In this document: in pieces, positions 35,043 through 46,454 of the stretch | How the letters are laid out: every line of letters starts with the position of its first letter | Numbering within the stretch: position 1 is the stretch's first letter | Origin: Mycolicibacter algericus DSM 45454 | GTDB lineage: Bacteria; Actinomycetota; Actinomycetes; Mycobacteriales; Mycobacteriaceae | NCBI RefSeq assembly: GCF_002086455.1 | Contig: NZ_MVHC01000013.1 | Location: forward strand, 37,303 to 101,302 | Length of the DNA stretch: 64,000 nucleotides | Direction of reading: 5' to 3' | Notes under the pieces: generated by a model | What the model saw: the letters and a program-made list of their open reading frames with translations, nothing else | The model's database searches: none | Told to the model about the DNA's origin: nothing | Translations under genes and position numbers: made by a program

Positions 35043-36956
35043 ATGCTCGCCGGAATGTCGTTGGGCACCGACCTCAAACGCTACTCGCGCGGCACCATGC
35101 CGCGAGTGGCCCTGCTGACCATCATCGTGCTGCCACTGCTCTACGGCGCCATGTACCTGTGGGCGTTCTGGAATCCGTTCGCCGCCATAGACAAGATCCC
35201 GGTCGCGCTGGTCAACTCCGACACCGGCGCCACCGTCGAGGGACAGCAGCTGCGGGCCGGCGACGAGGTGACCCGCGGGTTGGTCGACTCCGGTCAACTC
35301 GATCTACACGAGGTGTCGGAAAGTGAAGCCGCCAAAGGGGTTTCCGACGGCACCTATTACTTCTCGATCACGCTGCCGCCAAACTTCAGCACGGCGGTGG
35401 TCTCACCGGCCGGTCCGCACCCGCAGAAGGCGCAGATCCAGTTCCGGTTCAACGACGCCAACAACTACCTGGCATCGGTCATGGGGCAGAACGCCGCCCG
35501 CGAGGTGCTCAACGAGGTCGGCGCCAAGGTCGGCCAGCAGGTGATCGGGACCGCGCTGACCCAGGTGACCGACGAGGTGAAGCAGGCGGCCGACGGCGCC
35601 GGCCAGCTGTCGGAGGGCTCGAAGACGTTGGCCGACAATCTCGGTACGGCACGCGACGGTTCTGCCGCGCTCGCCGATGGCAGCCGGCGGTTGTCGGTGG
35701 GCATCCAGCAGGCCACTGATCCACTGCTGAAGCTGACCGACGACCTCGACGCCATGGGCTTCGACCCGAACGCCGCCGGCGCCGCCGCGACCGCGTTGAG
35801 CGGCAACATCAAAACGGTGTCCGACCGGATCGCCTCGCTCAACGTCAATTACCAGCAGGCCGCCGGAATCGTCAACCAGGTGGTGGACGCGTTGCGCGCC
35901 AACCCCGACCCGGCGGTGCGCGGGCTCGGTGACACCCTTGCCGGCGCTCAGCGGCTCCTCGCCGTCAAGGGGCTCGACCCGGCCACCGACGAGGGACTGA
36001 ACCAGTTGCGCGGTAACGCCCAGAAGCTGGAGGGCGACCTGGCCGACCCGGGTAGCGGGCTACGCACGTTCATCACCCACGCCCTCGACGGCGGACTTAA
36101 GAACGATCTGGTCGCGCTGCGTGACGGCGCAACCGACCTCGACGCCGGAGCGCACCAGCTCAGCGACGGCCTGGTCCAGCTCGCCGACGGCAGCAACCGA
36201 CTCGAGGACGGTGCCAGGCAGTTGGCCGACGGGCTGGGGCAGGCGGATCAGCGCGCCTCGACGATCACCGACCAGCAGCGCGTGGAGGTGTCGCAGATCC
36301 TGGCCAGCCCGGTCGGTGTCGACATGGACTTCACCCATCACGCCGCCACCTTCGGCACCGGGTTCGCCCCGTTCTTTTTGCCGCTGGCATTGTTCATCGG
36401 TTCGCTGATCGTATGGATGTTGCTGACCCCGTTGCAGACTCGTGCCATCGTCAACGGCCTCGGCGCGGTGCGGGTGGTGCTGGCCTCCTATTGGCCCGCG
36501 CTGCTGCTGGGTGTCTGCCAGGTGGTACTGATGTATGCGGTGGTGCATTTCGGGGTGGGGCTGCAGGCGCGCTACGCCGCGGGCACGGTCGCCTTCCTGG
36601 CGTTGATCGCCGCGGCGTTCCTGGCGATGATCCAGGCCTTCAACGCGGTGCTGGGCGTCGCGGTCGGCCGGGTGGTCGCGTTGGCGTTCCTGATGTTCCA
36701 GCTGGTGTCCTCCGGCGGGGTCTATCCCGTGGAAACGACCGCCAAACCGTTCCAGATCCTGCACCCCTACGATCCGATGACCTACGCCGTCAACGGGTTA
36801 CGGCAGTTGACCGTCGGTGGCATCGACACCAGGTTGTGGACGTCGGTGGCGGTGCTGGCAGGCATCCTCGTCGTATCGCTGGCGGCCAGCGCCTGGGCCG
36901 CGCGCCGAGATCGCCAGTTCACCCTCGAGCGCCTCTACCCGCCGATCGAAGTGTGA
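35043..36956 (+). CDS. YhgE/Pip domain membrane protein
   Basis: This 637-residue protein has one N-terminal helix (VALLTIIVLPLLYGAMYLWAFWNPF), a long external region with helical segments and the repeated GADQLSEGS/LADGSRRL type heptads (about 180-420), and a C-terminal block of five or six helices with EXP-like SGGVYPVETTAKPFQILHPYDPMTYAVNG, as in ABC-2 permeases. The family includes the phage-infection protein Pip and secretion accessory proteins. It overlaps the sugar-binding protein gene by four bases (GTGA), joining it to the sugar importer operon. Confidence 0.88.
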   Translation: MLAGMSLGTDLKRYSRGTMPRVALLTIIVLPLLYGAMYLWAFWNPFAAIDKIPVALVNSDTGATVEGQQLRAGDEVTRGLVDSGQLDLHEVSESEAAKGVSDGTYYFSITLPPNFSTAVVSPAGPHPQKAQIQFRFNDANNYLASVMGQNAAREVLNEVGAKVGQQVIGTALTQVTDEVKQAADGAGQLSEGSKTLADNLGTARDGSAALADGSRRLSVGIQQATDPLLKLTDDLDAMGFDPNAAGAAATALSGNIKTVSDRIASLNVNYQQAAGIVNQVVDALRANPDPAVRGLGDTLAGAQRLLAVKGLDPATDEGLNQLRGNAQKLEGDLADPGSGLRTFITHALDGGLKNDLVALRDGATDLDAGAHQLSDGLVQLADGSNRLEDGARQLADGLGQADQRASTITDQQRVEVSQILASPVGVDMDFTHHAATFGTGFAPFFLPLALFIGSLIVWMLLTPLQTRAIVNGLGAVRVVLASYWPALLLGVCQVVLMYAVVHFGVGLQARYAAGTVAFLALIAAAFLAMIQAFNAVLGVAVGRVVALAFLMFQLVSSGGVYPVETTAKPFQILHPYDPMTYAVNGLRQLTVGGIDTRLWTSVAVLAGILVVSLAASAWAARRDRQFTLERLYPPIEV

Positions 36957-38305
36957 CGGTCGCGCCGGTGCGGTCTTCGAGCGGAACACCGTTGCGGCGT
37001 CGCACCGTGCTTCGCGGTGCCGCGGCGCTGGGGCTGGCCGCCGCGGCACCGTGGCCCTCGGCGTGCGGAGCCGACGACGACGCCCTGCGGTTCTTCTTCG
37101 CGGCCAACCCGGAGGAGGCCGACGCCCGGATGCGCATCGTGGACGCCTTCCAGCACCGGCACCCCGACATCCGGGTGCGCACCGTGCTGGCCGGAGGAGA
37201 CCCCACCCAGCAGATCTCGACGTTCTGCGCCGGCGGCAGGTGTCCGGATGTGCTGATGGCCTGGGAGTTCAACTACGCCGAGCTGGCCGGACGCGGCGTG
37301 CTGGCGGACCTGAACGCCCTGCTGGACGCCGACCGCGAGTTCGCCGCGGCGTTGCGCGCCGACAGCATCCCGGCACTCTATGAGACGTTCGGCTTCAACG
37401 GCGGTCAGTACGCCTTTCCAGAGCAGTGGTCGGGGGCGTTCTTGTTCTACAACACCGCGATCTTCGCCGAGGCCGGCGTTCCGCCACCGCCGGGACGCTG
37501 GGATGAGCCCTGGTCCTTTGGCGAATTCCTGGACACCGCAACCGCACTGACCCGGCGCGACACCAACGGCAGGATCATCCGGTGGGGGTTCGTCGACACC
37601 TGGTCACCGCCGTATTCGGCGGCGTTGTTCGGCATGAACAACGGCACACCCTGGGCGGTGCCGCGGTTCAACCCCACCCACCTCAATTACGACGACGACG
37701 CCTTCCTCGCCGGCATCCAGTTCTACGCCGACCTGGCAAACGTGCATCGCGTGGCGCCGGCCGCCTCCGACACCCAGGCGATGTCCACCATGGGCTTGTT
37801 CACCGCGGGCAAGGCGGCGATGGCATTGGGCGGGCATTGGCGCTACCAGACTTTCGCCCAGGCCGAAGATCTCGATTTCGATGTGGCGGTGCTACCGACG
37901 GGGCCGGCCGCGGCCGCCAAGGGCCTGGCCGCCCGCTCGGCCATCGGCAGCACCGGCCTGGCCATCGCCGCCGCCAGCCGCCACCGCCGGCAGGCGTGGG
38001 AGTTCGTCAAGTTCGCCGCGGGCCCGGTGGGCCAGTCGCTGATCGGGGAGTCCGGGCTGTTCGTGCCGGTGCTGCGATCCGCGATCGCCGCACCCGGGTT
38101 CACCGCCGCCCACCGCGGGATCACCAATCTGGCGGTGCTCACCGGCGGCCCGGCCCACTCCGAGGGACTGCCGATCTCGCCGGACTGGCAGCGGGTGCAC
38201 GCCTTGATGGACCGGGCGATCGGGCCGGTGCTGCGCGGAAAGCGCCCGGCCGCCACCCTCAAGACCGGTCTGTCACCCCAGATCGACGAGTTGTTGGCTT
38301 CCTGA
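36953..38305 (+). CDS. sugar ABC transporter substrate-binding lipoprotein (Rv2041c-like)
   Basis: The 450-residue extracytoplasmic solute-binding protein is of the family-1 (sugar) type. The N-terminus has a twin-arginine motif RRRTVLRG, a hydrophobic alanine-rich stretch and a cysteine in WPSACGAD, so it is a likely Tat-exported lipoprotein. The two-lobed binding protein follows, with FNGGQYAFPEQWSGAFLFYNTAIF in the hinge and MALGGHWRY in the second lobe. The GTG start overlaps the YhgE stop. The ligand is unknown; the M. tuberculosis homologue is annotated as a sugar or aminosugar importer. Confidence 0.93.
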   Translation: MTVAPVRSSSGTPLRRRTVLRGAAALGLAAAAPWPSACGADDDALRFFFAANPEEADARMRIVDAFQHRHPDIRVRTVLAGGDPTQQISTFCAGGRCPDVLMAWEFNYAELAGRGVLADLNALLDADREFAAALRADSIPALYETFGFNGGQYAFPEQWSGAFLFYNTAIFAEAGVPPPPGRWDEPWSFGEFLDTATALTRRDTNGRIIRWGFVDTWSPPYSAALFGMNNGTPWAVPRFNPTHLNYDDDAFLAGIQFYADLANVHRVAPAASDTQAMSTMGLFTAGKAAMALGGHWRYQTFAQAEDLDFDVAVLPTGPAAAAKGLAARSAIGSTGLAIAAASRHRRQAWEFVKFAAGPVGQSLIGESGLFVPVLRSAIAAPGFTAAHRGITNLAVLTGGPAHSEGLPISPDWQRVHALMDRAIGPVLRGKRPAATLKTGLSPQIDELLAS

Positions 38306-38321
38306 TGAATCCCACACGAGC

Positions 38322-39206
38322 ATGAACCCGACACGCAGGCGGGCGCGGGCGGGCCGGTGGTTCATCGCCCCGAATCTGGCGGCGGTCGCGCTGTTCATGG
38401 CGTTTCCGCTCGCGTTCTCCCTCTACATGAGCTTTCAGCAGTGGGATCTGTTCACGCCGCCGAGGTTCATCGGCGCAACGAACTACTCCGACCTGTTGAC
38501 CGGGGACCCGCTGTTCGGTATCGCGGTACGTAACACCACGGTCTTCACCGTCGGCACGGTGGTGCCGACGGTGGTGATCAGTCTGGCGGTGGCCGGATTG
38601 CTGAACCGGGCGGTCAGAGGCATCGGGTTGTTCCGGGCGATCGCCTTCCTGCCGTTGGCGGTGTCCTCGGTGGTGATCGCGGTGGTGTGGCAGTTCGTGT
38701 TCAACACCGACAGCGGCCTGCTCAACATCATGCTCGGCTGGTTCGGCGTTTCGCCGGTGCCGTGGCTCACCGAGCCACACTGGGCGATGGCATCGCTGTG
38801 CCTGGTCAGCGTGTGGAAGAGCGTGCCGTTCGCGACGGTGATCCTGTTGGCGGCCATGCAGGGTGTTCCCGAGTCGCTGCACGAGGCGGCCCGCATCGAC
38901 GGCGCCGGGCAGGTCCGGCGCTTCGTGTCGATCACGGTGCCGATGATCCGGGGCGCACTCTGGTTCGTCGTGGTGATCTCGGTCATCAACGCGTTTCAGG
39001 CGTTCGACCTGGTCTATGTGCTCACCGGCAGCAGCGGCGGCCCGGAGACCGGCACGTATGTGTTGGCCATCATGCTGTTTCAGCACGCGTTCGCGTTCCT
39101 GGACTTCGGTTACGCATCCGCCCTGGCGTGGGTGATGTTCGCCGTGCTGCTGGTGTTGACGATCATCCAACTGCGGTTGTCGCGGCGAAACGCGGTGGAC
39201 CAGTGA
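38322..39206 (+). CDS. sugar ABC transporter permease (Rv2040c-like)
   Basis: The 294-residue MalF-type permease has six helices. The EAA loop (ESLHEAARIDGAGQVRRFVSITVPMIRG), which docks on the ATPase, is intact, and PVPWLTEPHWAM lies in the external loop. It starts 16 bp after the binding-protein gene and overlaps the next permease by four bases (GTGA). Confidence 0.94.
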   Translation: MNPTRRRARAGRWFIAPNLAAVALFMAFPLAFSLYMSFQQWDLFTPPRFIGATNYSDLLTGDPLFGIAVRNTTVFTVGTVVPTVVISLAVAGLLNRAVRGIGLFRAIAFLPLAVSSVVIAVVWQFVFNTDSGLLNIMLGWFGVSPVPWLTEPHWAMASLCLVSVWKSVPFATVILLAAMQGVPESLHEAARIDGAGQVRRFVSITVPMIRGALWFVVVISVINAFQAFDLVYVLTGSSGGPETGTYVLAIMLFQHAFAFLDFGYASALAWVMFAVLLVLTIIQLRLSRRNAVDQ

Positions 39207-40042
39207 CGGGGCGGCCGGTGCGGCACCGCATCACCGGACTGCTGGCCGTGTACGCCGGGTTGGCCGGCGTCGCGGCATGTGCGCTGTTCCCGATCCTGTG
39301 GGCGCTGTCGGGGTCACTGAAGCGCCAGGCCGAGATCAGCCTGCCGATGCTGTTGCCGGCGCATCCGCAATGGTCGAACTACCTCGAGGTGTTCGCCCGG
39401 ATGCCGTTCTGGCGGATGTTCTTCAACACCGTGCTCTACGCCGGTTGTGTGACGGTAGGGCAGGTTTTCTTCTGCTCGCTGGCCGGCTATGCCTTCGCCC
39501 GGCTGCCGTTCACCGGACGCGACACCCTGTTCGTGCTGTACCTGGCCACGTTGATGGTGCCGCTGACGGTCACGGTGATCCCGCAGTTCATCTTGATGCG
39601 CGTGTTCGGCTGGACCGACACCGTGTGGGCGATGATCATCCCGGGACTGTTCGGCAGCGCGTTCGGCACCTATCTGATGCGGCAGTTCTTCGCGACGTTG
39701 CCCGTCGACCTCGAGGAGGCGGCCATTCTCGACGGCTGCTCGCCGTGGGGTGTCTATTGGCGGATTCTGCTGCCGCACGCCAAGCCGGCGGTGATGGTGT
39801 TGGCGGTACTGACCTGGATCAACGTCTGGAACGACTTCCTGTGGCCGCTGTTGATGATCCAACGCGAGGAGATCGCCACCCTTACGCTCGGACTGGTGTG
39901 GATGCAGGGGGAGTACGTCGCCGAATGGCCGGTGCTGATGGCGGCGTCCATGCTGATGTTGGCTCCGCTGATCCTGATCTACGCCGTGGCGCAGCGCGCT
40001 TTCGTCAGCGGGATCGCCGCCACGGGCTTCGGCGGACGGTAG
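39203..40042 (+). CDS. sugar ABC transporter permease (Rv2039c-like)
   Basis: The 279-residue MalG-type permease starts with a GTG that overlaps the previous stop. It has six helices and the EAA loop VDLEEAAILDGCSPWGVYWRILLPHAKPA. The N-terminal first helix and the external ...KRQAEISLPMLLPAHPQWSNYLEVF segment are typical of the family. It forms the membrane pore with the previous gene product. Confidence 0.94.
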   Translation: MTGRPVRHRITGLLAVYAGLAGVAACALFPILWALSGSLKRQAEISLPMLLPAHPQWSNYLEVFARMPFWRMFFNTVLYAGCVTVGQVFFCSLAGYAFARLPFTGRDTLFVLYLATLMVPLTVTVIPQFILMRVFGWTDTVWAMIIPGLFGSAFGTYLMRQFFATLPVDLEEAAILDGCSPWGVYWRILLPHAKPAVMVLAVLTWINVWNDFLWPLLMIQREEIATLTLGLVWMQGEYVAEWPVLMAASMLMLAPLILIYAVAQRAFVSGIAATGFGGR

Positions 40043-40052
40043 CGGGGGCGCA

Positions 40053-41117
40053 GTGGCTTCAGTGACGTTCGACTCGGTGACCCGGCGCTATCCCGGTGCC
40101 GAACGCCCGGCGCTGGACGCCTTGGAGCTGTCGGTGCGTGACGGTGAGTTCGTGGTGCTCGTCGGGCCGTCCGGATGCGGCAAGACAACCACCCTGCGGG
40201 TGCTCGCCGGCCTGGAACCCGTTGACGCCGGCCATATCTTCATCGGCGACGACGAGGTCACCGAGACTGACCCCGGCCATCGCGACATCGCCATGGTGTT
40301 CCAGAACTACGCGCTGTATCCGCACATGACGGTGGCGCAGAACATGGGTTTCGCGCTCAAGGTGGCCAAGACCCCGAAGGGCGAGATCCGCGCCCGGGTG
40401 CTCGAGGTGGCCCGGCTGTTGGGGCTGCAGGACCACCTGCAGCGCAAGCCCAAGGATCTGTCCGGCGGTGAACGCCAGCGGGTCGCGATGGGCCGGGCGA
40501 TCGTGCGGCGCCCGCAGGTGTTCCTGATGGACGAGCCGCTGTCGAACCTGGATGCCATGCTGCGGGTACAGACCCGCAATCAGGTCGCCGAACTCCAACG
40601 CCGGCTGGGCATCACCACCGTCTACGTCACCCACGACCAGGTGGAGGCGATGACGATGGGTGACCGCGTGGCGGTGTTGCGCGACGGGGTGCTGCAGCAG
40701 TGCGCCACGCCACGCGAGCTGTACCGCAGCCCGGCCAACGTGTTCGTCGCCGGATTCATCGGCTCGCCGGCGATGAACCTGTTCACCGTCCCGGTTGTCG
40801 AGGGCGGGTTCGCGCTGGGCGGCCACACCATGGCTCTGCCGCGCGAAAGCGGTTCCGCGGCAGCCGAACTGATTGTCGGTGTCCGGCCCGAGCAGCTGCA
40901 CCTCGCCGATCGTGGGATCGGGGTCGAGGTCGACTTCGTCGAGGAACTGGGTGCCGACGCCTACCTGTACGGTCGGACCGTCGGCCCGCAGCCGCCGCAG
41001 TCGGTGGTGGCCCGGGTCCCGGGCGGCACCGACGTGGACCGGGGCTCCCGGTTGTCGCTGCAGCTCGACGTGGCGGACCTGCACTTGTTCACCGCCGACG
41101 GCGCCCGGCTGGGTTGA
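40053..41117 (+). CDS. sugar ABC transporter ATP-binding protein (Rv2038c-like, MalK/UgpC type)
   Basis: The 354-residue ATPase has Walker A GPSGCGKTT (about 38-46), Q-loop MVFQNYALYPHMTV, signature DLSGGERQRVAMGRAIVR, Walker B VFLMDEPLSNLDA and H-loop YVTHDQ, all canonical. The C-terminal OB/TOBE-like domain begins around residue 235. It drives the importer formed by the two upstream permeases, and it ends the operon that begins at the degenerate ATPase gene. The contrast with that ATPase, which has lost its signature, is clear. Confidence 0.96.
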   Translation: MASVTFDSVTRRYPGAERPALDALELSVRDGEFVVLVGPSGCGKTTTLRVLAGLEPVDAGHIFIGDDEVTETDPGHRDIAMVFQNYALYPHMTVAQNMGFALKVAKTPKGEIRARVLEVARLLGLQDHLQRKPKDLSGGERQRVAMGRAIVRRPQVFLMDEPLSNLDAMLRVQTRNQVAELQRRLGITTVYVTHDQVEAMTMGDRVAVLRDGVLQQCATPRELYRSPANVFVAGFIGSPAMNLFTVPVVEGGFALGGHTMALPRESGSAAAELIVGVRPEQLHLADRGIGVEVDFVEELGADAYLYGRTVGPQPPQSVVARVPGGTDVDRGSRLSLQLDVADLHLFTADGARLG

Positions 41118-41139
41118 TGCGCCTGATCCCCGCGTGCGG

Positions 41140-42198
41140 CTAGCGTGCCCGCTTGGGCGCTTCGGGGACCAACGTCACCGCGAGGTGGTGCAGCATCAGA
41201 ACGAACGTTATGGCCCAGGCGGCCAGCGCGATCCAGCTCTGCACCGAGCCGATGTAATAGACGATCGGCAGGTGGTCAGCCTGCCCCAGATAGTGGCTGC
41301 CCACCCCGTACATTCCCAGCGGGAAGATCACGCTCCACCACGGTGCCTCGTAGCGCAGTGAGATGCGGTGCACCACATGCCGCCACACCCCGGCGGCGAT
41401 CAGCGGCGGGATCAGCCAGGTGCCGAAGGCCCAGAACAGCACCGACGTTCCGGCGATGAGACCACGGGTGGCGGTGACCATCGGCGCCTCGGCCATCTCG
41501 ACGATCCTGGCACCGGCCAGCACCGTGATCGAAGCGGCGCCCATCGCCACCCAGTACTGCGGGATGAGGTCCCGGGGCAGCAGCGGGTAGAGCAGCAGTC
41601 GCAGCGCCACGAAGATTCCGGCGGCGCCATAGAGGAACACCCCGATCGACCACGAGACCACCGCCAGCAGCGCCAGACTCTGGCGCCAGGGCTCATCGAT
41701 CTCCACCTCGAGGACCGCCGCCAGCACCGCGACGGATTGGCTGGCGACCACCCAGATGAACCAGGTGCCGTTGGCGCGTCGCACGACCGGCCGCTCCGAG
41801 CTGCCCAGCACGGCGGTCCAGGGAATCAGATAGCCGAGCACCAGCCAGGCCAGCGTACTGACCGACAACAGGCCGACCGCAACACCGGTGTGACCGTCGA
41901 TGACCAGCCGGGCCCCCAGCACGTTGGTCGCCGAGACGAAGGTGAACAACCCGAACGCGCGACCGGAGTCCGACAGGTCGGCCCGGAACTCGTGGCGAAA
42001 GGCGATGAGCCGCACCGCCGATACTGCCACTAGGACCAGATACGACAGCACCGTCACCCACAGCAGCGGGACCGACAACCAGTAGGCGTCCTGGTGGTAC
42101 ATGGCCATCGACACCATTCCACTGGCCATCACCAGCGCGAAGTAGCCCGGGTTGAGGGTCCGCACCGCCTCTCGGATCCCGGTCGTCGGCCCTGTCAT
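41140..42198 (-). CDS. TehA/SLAC1-like C4-dicarboxylate or anion transporter (Rv2037c-like)
   Basis: The 352-residue protein has ten hydrophobic helices (for example NPGYFALVMASGMVSMAMYH at the N-terminus and the pore-like ASITVLAGARIVEMAEAP). The SLAC1/TehA family members are anion channels or tellurite/dicarboxylate transporters; substrate unknown here. I chose the ATG at 42198 (MTGPTTG) over the longer ATG because GGTGGG lies upstream and the extra 21 residues look non-membrane. It is convergent with the sugar ATPase gene, as in M. tuberculosis. Confidence 0.8.
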   Translation of the reverse strand: MTGPTTGIREAVRTLNPGYFALVMASGMVSMAMYHQDAYWLSVPLLWVTVLSYLVLVAVSAVRLIAFRHEFRADLSDSGRAFGLFTFVSATNVLGARLVIDGHTGVAVGLLSVSTLAWLVLGYLIPWTAVLGSSERPVVRRANGTWFIWVVASQSVAVLAAVLEVEIDEPWRQSLALLAVVSWSIGVFLYGAAGIFVALRLLLYPLLPRDLIPQYWVAMGAASITVLAGARIVEMAEAPMVTATRGLIAGTSVLFWAFGTWLIPPLIAAGVWRHVVHRISLRYEAPWWSVIFPLGMYGVGSHYLGQADHLPIVYYIGSVQSWIALAAWAITFVLMLHHLAVTLVPEAPKRAR

Positions 42199-42362
42199 CG
42201 TTGCGCCCACCCGGTTCCAGCCCCTTTCATCGCGTATTGAAAGCGTGTCTGGGTATACCACCGGGCCGCATTCCGCGATGGCGGGTTATGGGCAATCGAC
42301 ACCGATCTCTACGCTGCCGCCCACCCCGCCGGAAGTAGATCGCGCGACGATGTTCTTGCGGT

Positions 42363-45161
<2,799 letters not shown>

Positions 45162-45244
45162 GGTGGGCCCCTCTCGCTGGGCGAATCGGGATACCACCGA
45201 CCATAGTCCGCACCGGCGGCACGACCAGCAGGAAGTCGAACCTA

Positions 45245-45255
45245 ACTAATTTAGT
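45245..45255. promoter_or_regulatory. AT-rich palindrome upstream of acn
   Basis: ACTAATTTAGT is an 11-bp inverted repeat (5-1-5), 84 bp upstream of the acn start and six bases before the end of the methyltransferase gene. On the minus strand it is followed by TTAGTTAGGTT, which has some likeness to half of an IdeR iron box. It could be an iron or aconitase-linked operator, but the match is weak. Confidence 0.3.
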
Positions 45256-45260
45256 GGATG

Positions 45261-45920
45261 TTATTTGTGGACGGCGAAATGGGTGATCGCGCCGGAACAT
45301 TCGAGTTCGTCGACCGTGAGGCCGGCTTCGGTGAACCACCGGCGGGCGTCGGCCAGGGTGCCGCCGGGCCCGAAGGTGCCGCTGGCCCGCATCAGCACCA
45401 TGTAGGCGTCAGCGCGGGGAACCTGCCCGCGGGTGGCGAAATCGCCGACCAGCCGGCCGCCCGGCTTGAGGCAACGGGCGATCTCGCGGATGGCGGCGGC
45501 CGGGTCGGGTAGACAGTGCAGCCCGTTGAAGCTCACGCACAGGTCGAACTCGTCGTCGGCGAACGGGATCGCTTCGATGCTCGCCTCGACGAACTCGACG
45601 GTGTCACGCTGCTCGGGGCGCAGCCGCCGGCGGGCGTGGTCGAGCATGCCCGCCGAGATGTCCATCGCCACATAGCGCACGCGTTTGCCGGGCGCCAGGC
45701 GGGCGATGGTGATGCCGCCACCGCAGGGCACATCGAGTACGGCCGAGCCGTCAGGCAGCTCCGCGACGACGTCCATGGCCTGATAGATGCGGTCGACGTC
45801 GGTGCCGAAGAGCAGCCGGCCAAAGACTCGAGCCGCCGCGGGCCGTTCGATTGCGCGGGCATAGGCCGCGCCCACGGTCGCGGCGAAGATCCTGTTCTGC
45901 CAGAGCCGGCTGACGTTCAT
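45261..45920 (-). CDS. SAM-dependent methyltransferase
   Basis: The 219-residue class I methyltransferase has AVLDVPCGGGITIARLAPGKR as motif I, YVAMDISAGMLDHARRR as motif II and FDLCVSFNGLHCLPDPAAAIREIARCLKPGGRLVGDF as motifs IV-VI. It resembles the UbiE/menaquinone and mycolic-type small-molecule enzymes, but the substrate is not evident. The ATG overlaps the preceding DUF732 gene stop (TGATG), so the two are co-translated. Confidence 0.88.
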   Translation of the reverse strand: MNVSRLWQNRIFAATVGAAYARAIERPAAARVFGRLLFGTDVDRIYQAMDVVAELPDGSAVLDVPCGGGITIARLAPGKRVRYVAMDISAGMLDHARRRLRPEQRDTVEFVEASIEAIPFADDEFDLCVSFNGLHCLPDPAAAIREIARCLKPGGRLVGDFATRGQVPRADAYMVLMRASGTFGPGGTLADARRWFTEAGLTVDELECSGAITHFAVHK

Positions 45921-46255
45921 CAGCCGTGCTGGGCGGCGGCCTGTTCCAGCACCGGCCGCTTGTCCGGGCAGTAGGTGTGGATGGCCGCGCCCAGGAACTG
46001 CCAGACCTGCGGCTGGGTGGTGCCCTTCTGCAGGTTCGGGGTGATGAAGCGGACCGACTTGGCCGCGTCGCCGTCCACGCCCTTGTCGAGGCGCTCGCAG
46101 ACGATCTTGCCCAGCCACGCGTTGTAGTCCCGAGGCCCGTAGATCCCGTAGCTGTGCAGTTCGTTGGCGAAATCAATGTCGGGGTCGGCCTGCGCCGGTG
46201 CGGCCAGCGCCACCGCCAAGCCCAGGACCGCCGCGGCGAGGGTCGTCGACTTCAT
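45920..46255 (-). CDS. secreted DUF732 protein
   Basis: The 111-residue protein has a typical signal peptide MKSTTLAAAVLGLAVALAAPAQA and the DUF732 domain FANELHSYGIYGPRDYNAWLGKIVCERLDKGVDG ... HTYCPDK. The two cysteines (VCERL and TYCPD) are conserved in the family and likely disulfide-bonded. Function is unknown; many copies exist in mycobacteria. TACACT (minus strand, 46268-46263) ends seven bases before ATG, so it is leaderless. The coupled methyltransferase is an unexpected partner. Confidence 0.85.
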   Translation of the reverse strand: MKSTTLAAAVLGLAVALAAPAQADPDIDFANELHSYGIYGPRDYNAWLGKIVCERLDKGVDGDAAKSVRFITPNLQKGTTQPQVWQFLGAAIHTYCPDKRPVLEQAAAQHG

Positions 46256-46415
46256 GAGTTGCAGTGTAGACCCAGCTGGTTAGGTGGGCTTCCTTTGCGG
46301 TCGCCGGGGAGCTCGGGCACGCCCCGCCCACCTGGGTGAACGGCGAATTCGGGGCAGCGGGAAACCCAATCCGATGTGACGGGTCAGACATAAGGAATTT
46401 ATGAGGTTTATAAAT

Positions 46416-46446
46416 TTGTGACTATTAGCCGAATTTCTCGTATCCT
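46416..46446 (+). promoter_or_regulatory. promoter of the secreted ARB_07466-like gene, leaderless
   Basis: TTGTGA (46416-46421) and TATCCT (46441-46446) form a possible -35/-10 pair with a 19-bp spacer in an AT-rich island. The GTG start lies eight bases after TATCCT. Confidence 0.5.
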
Positions 46447-46454
46447 GTCTTTCC

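Noticed and set aside
46261..46415. Possible c-di-AMP (ydaO-type) riboswitch before the wall-related gene; TGGGTGAACGG and CCCAATCCG recall its conserved parts
   Set aside because: The key strands do not line up in order, the P1 stem cannot be closed, and a good leaderless promoter (TATCCT eight bases before GTG) leaves no leader to hold a riboswitch.
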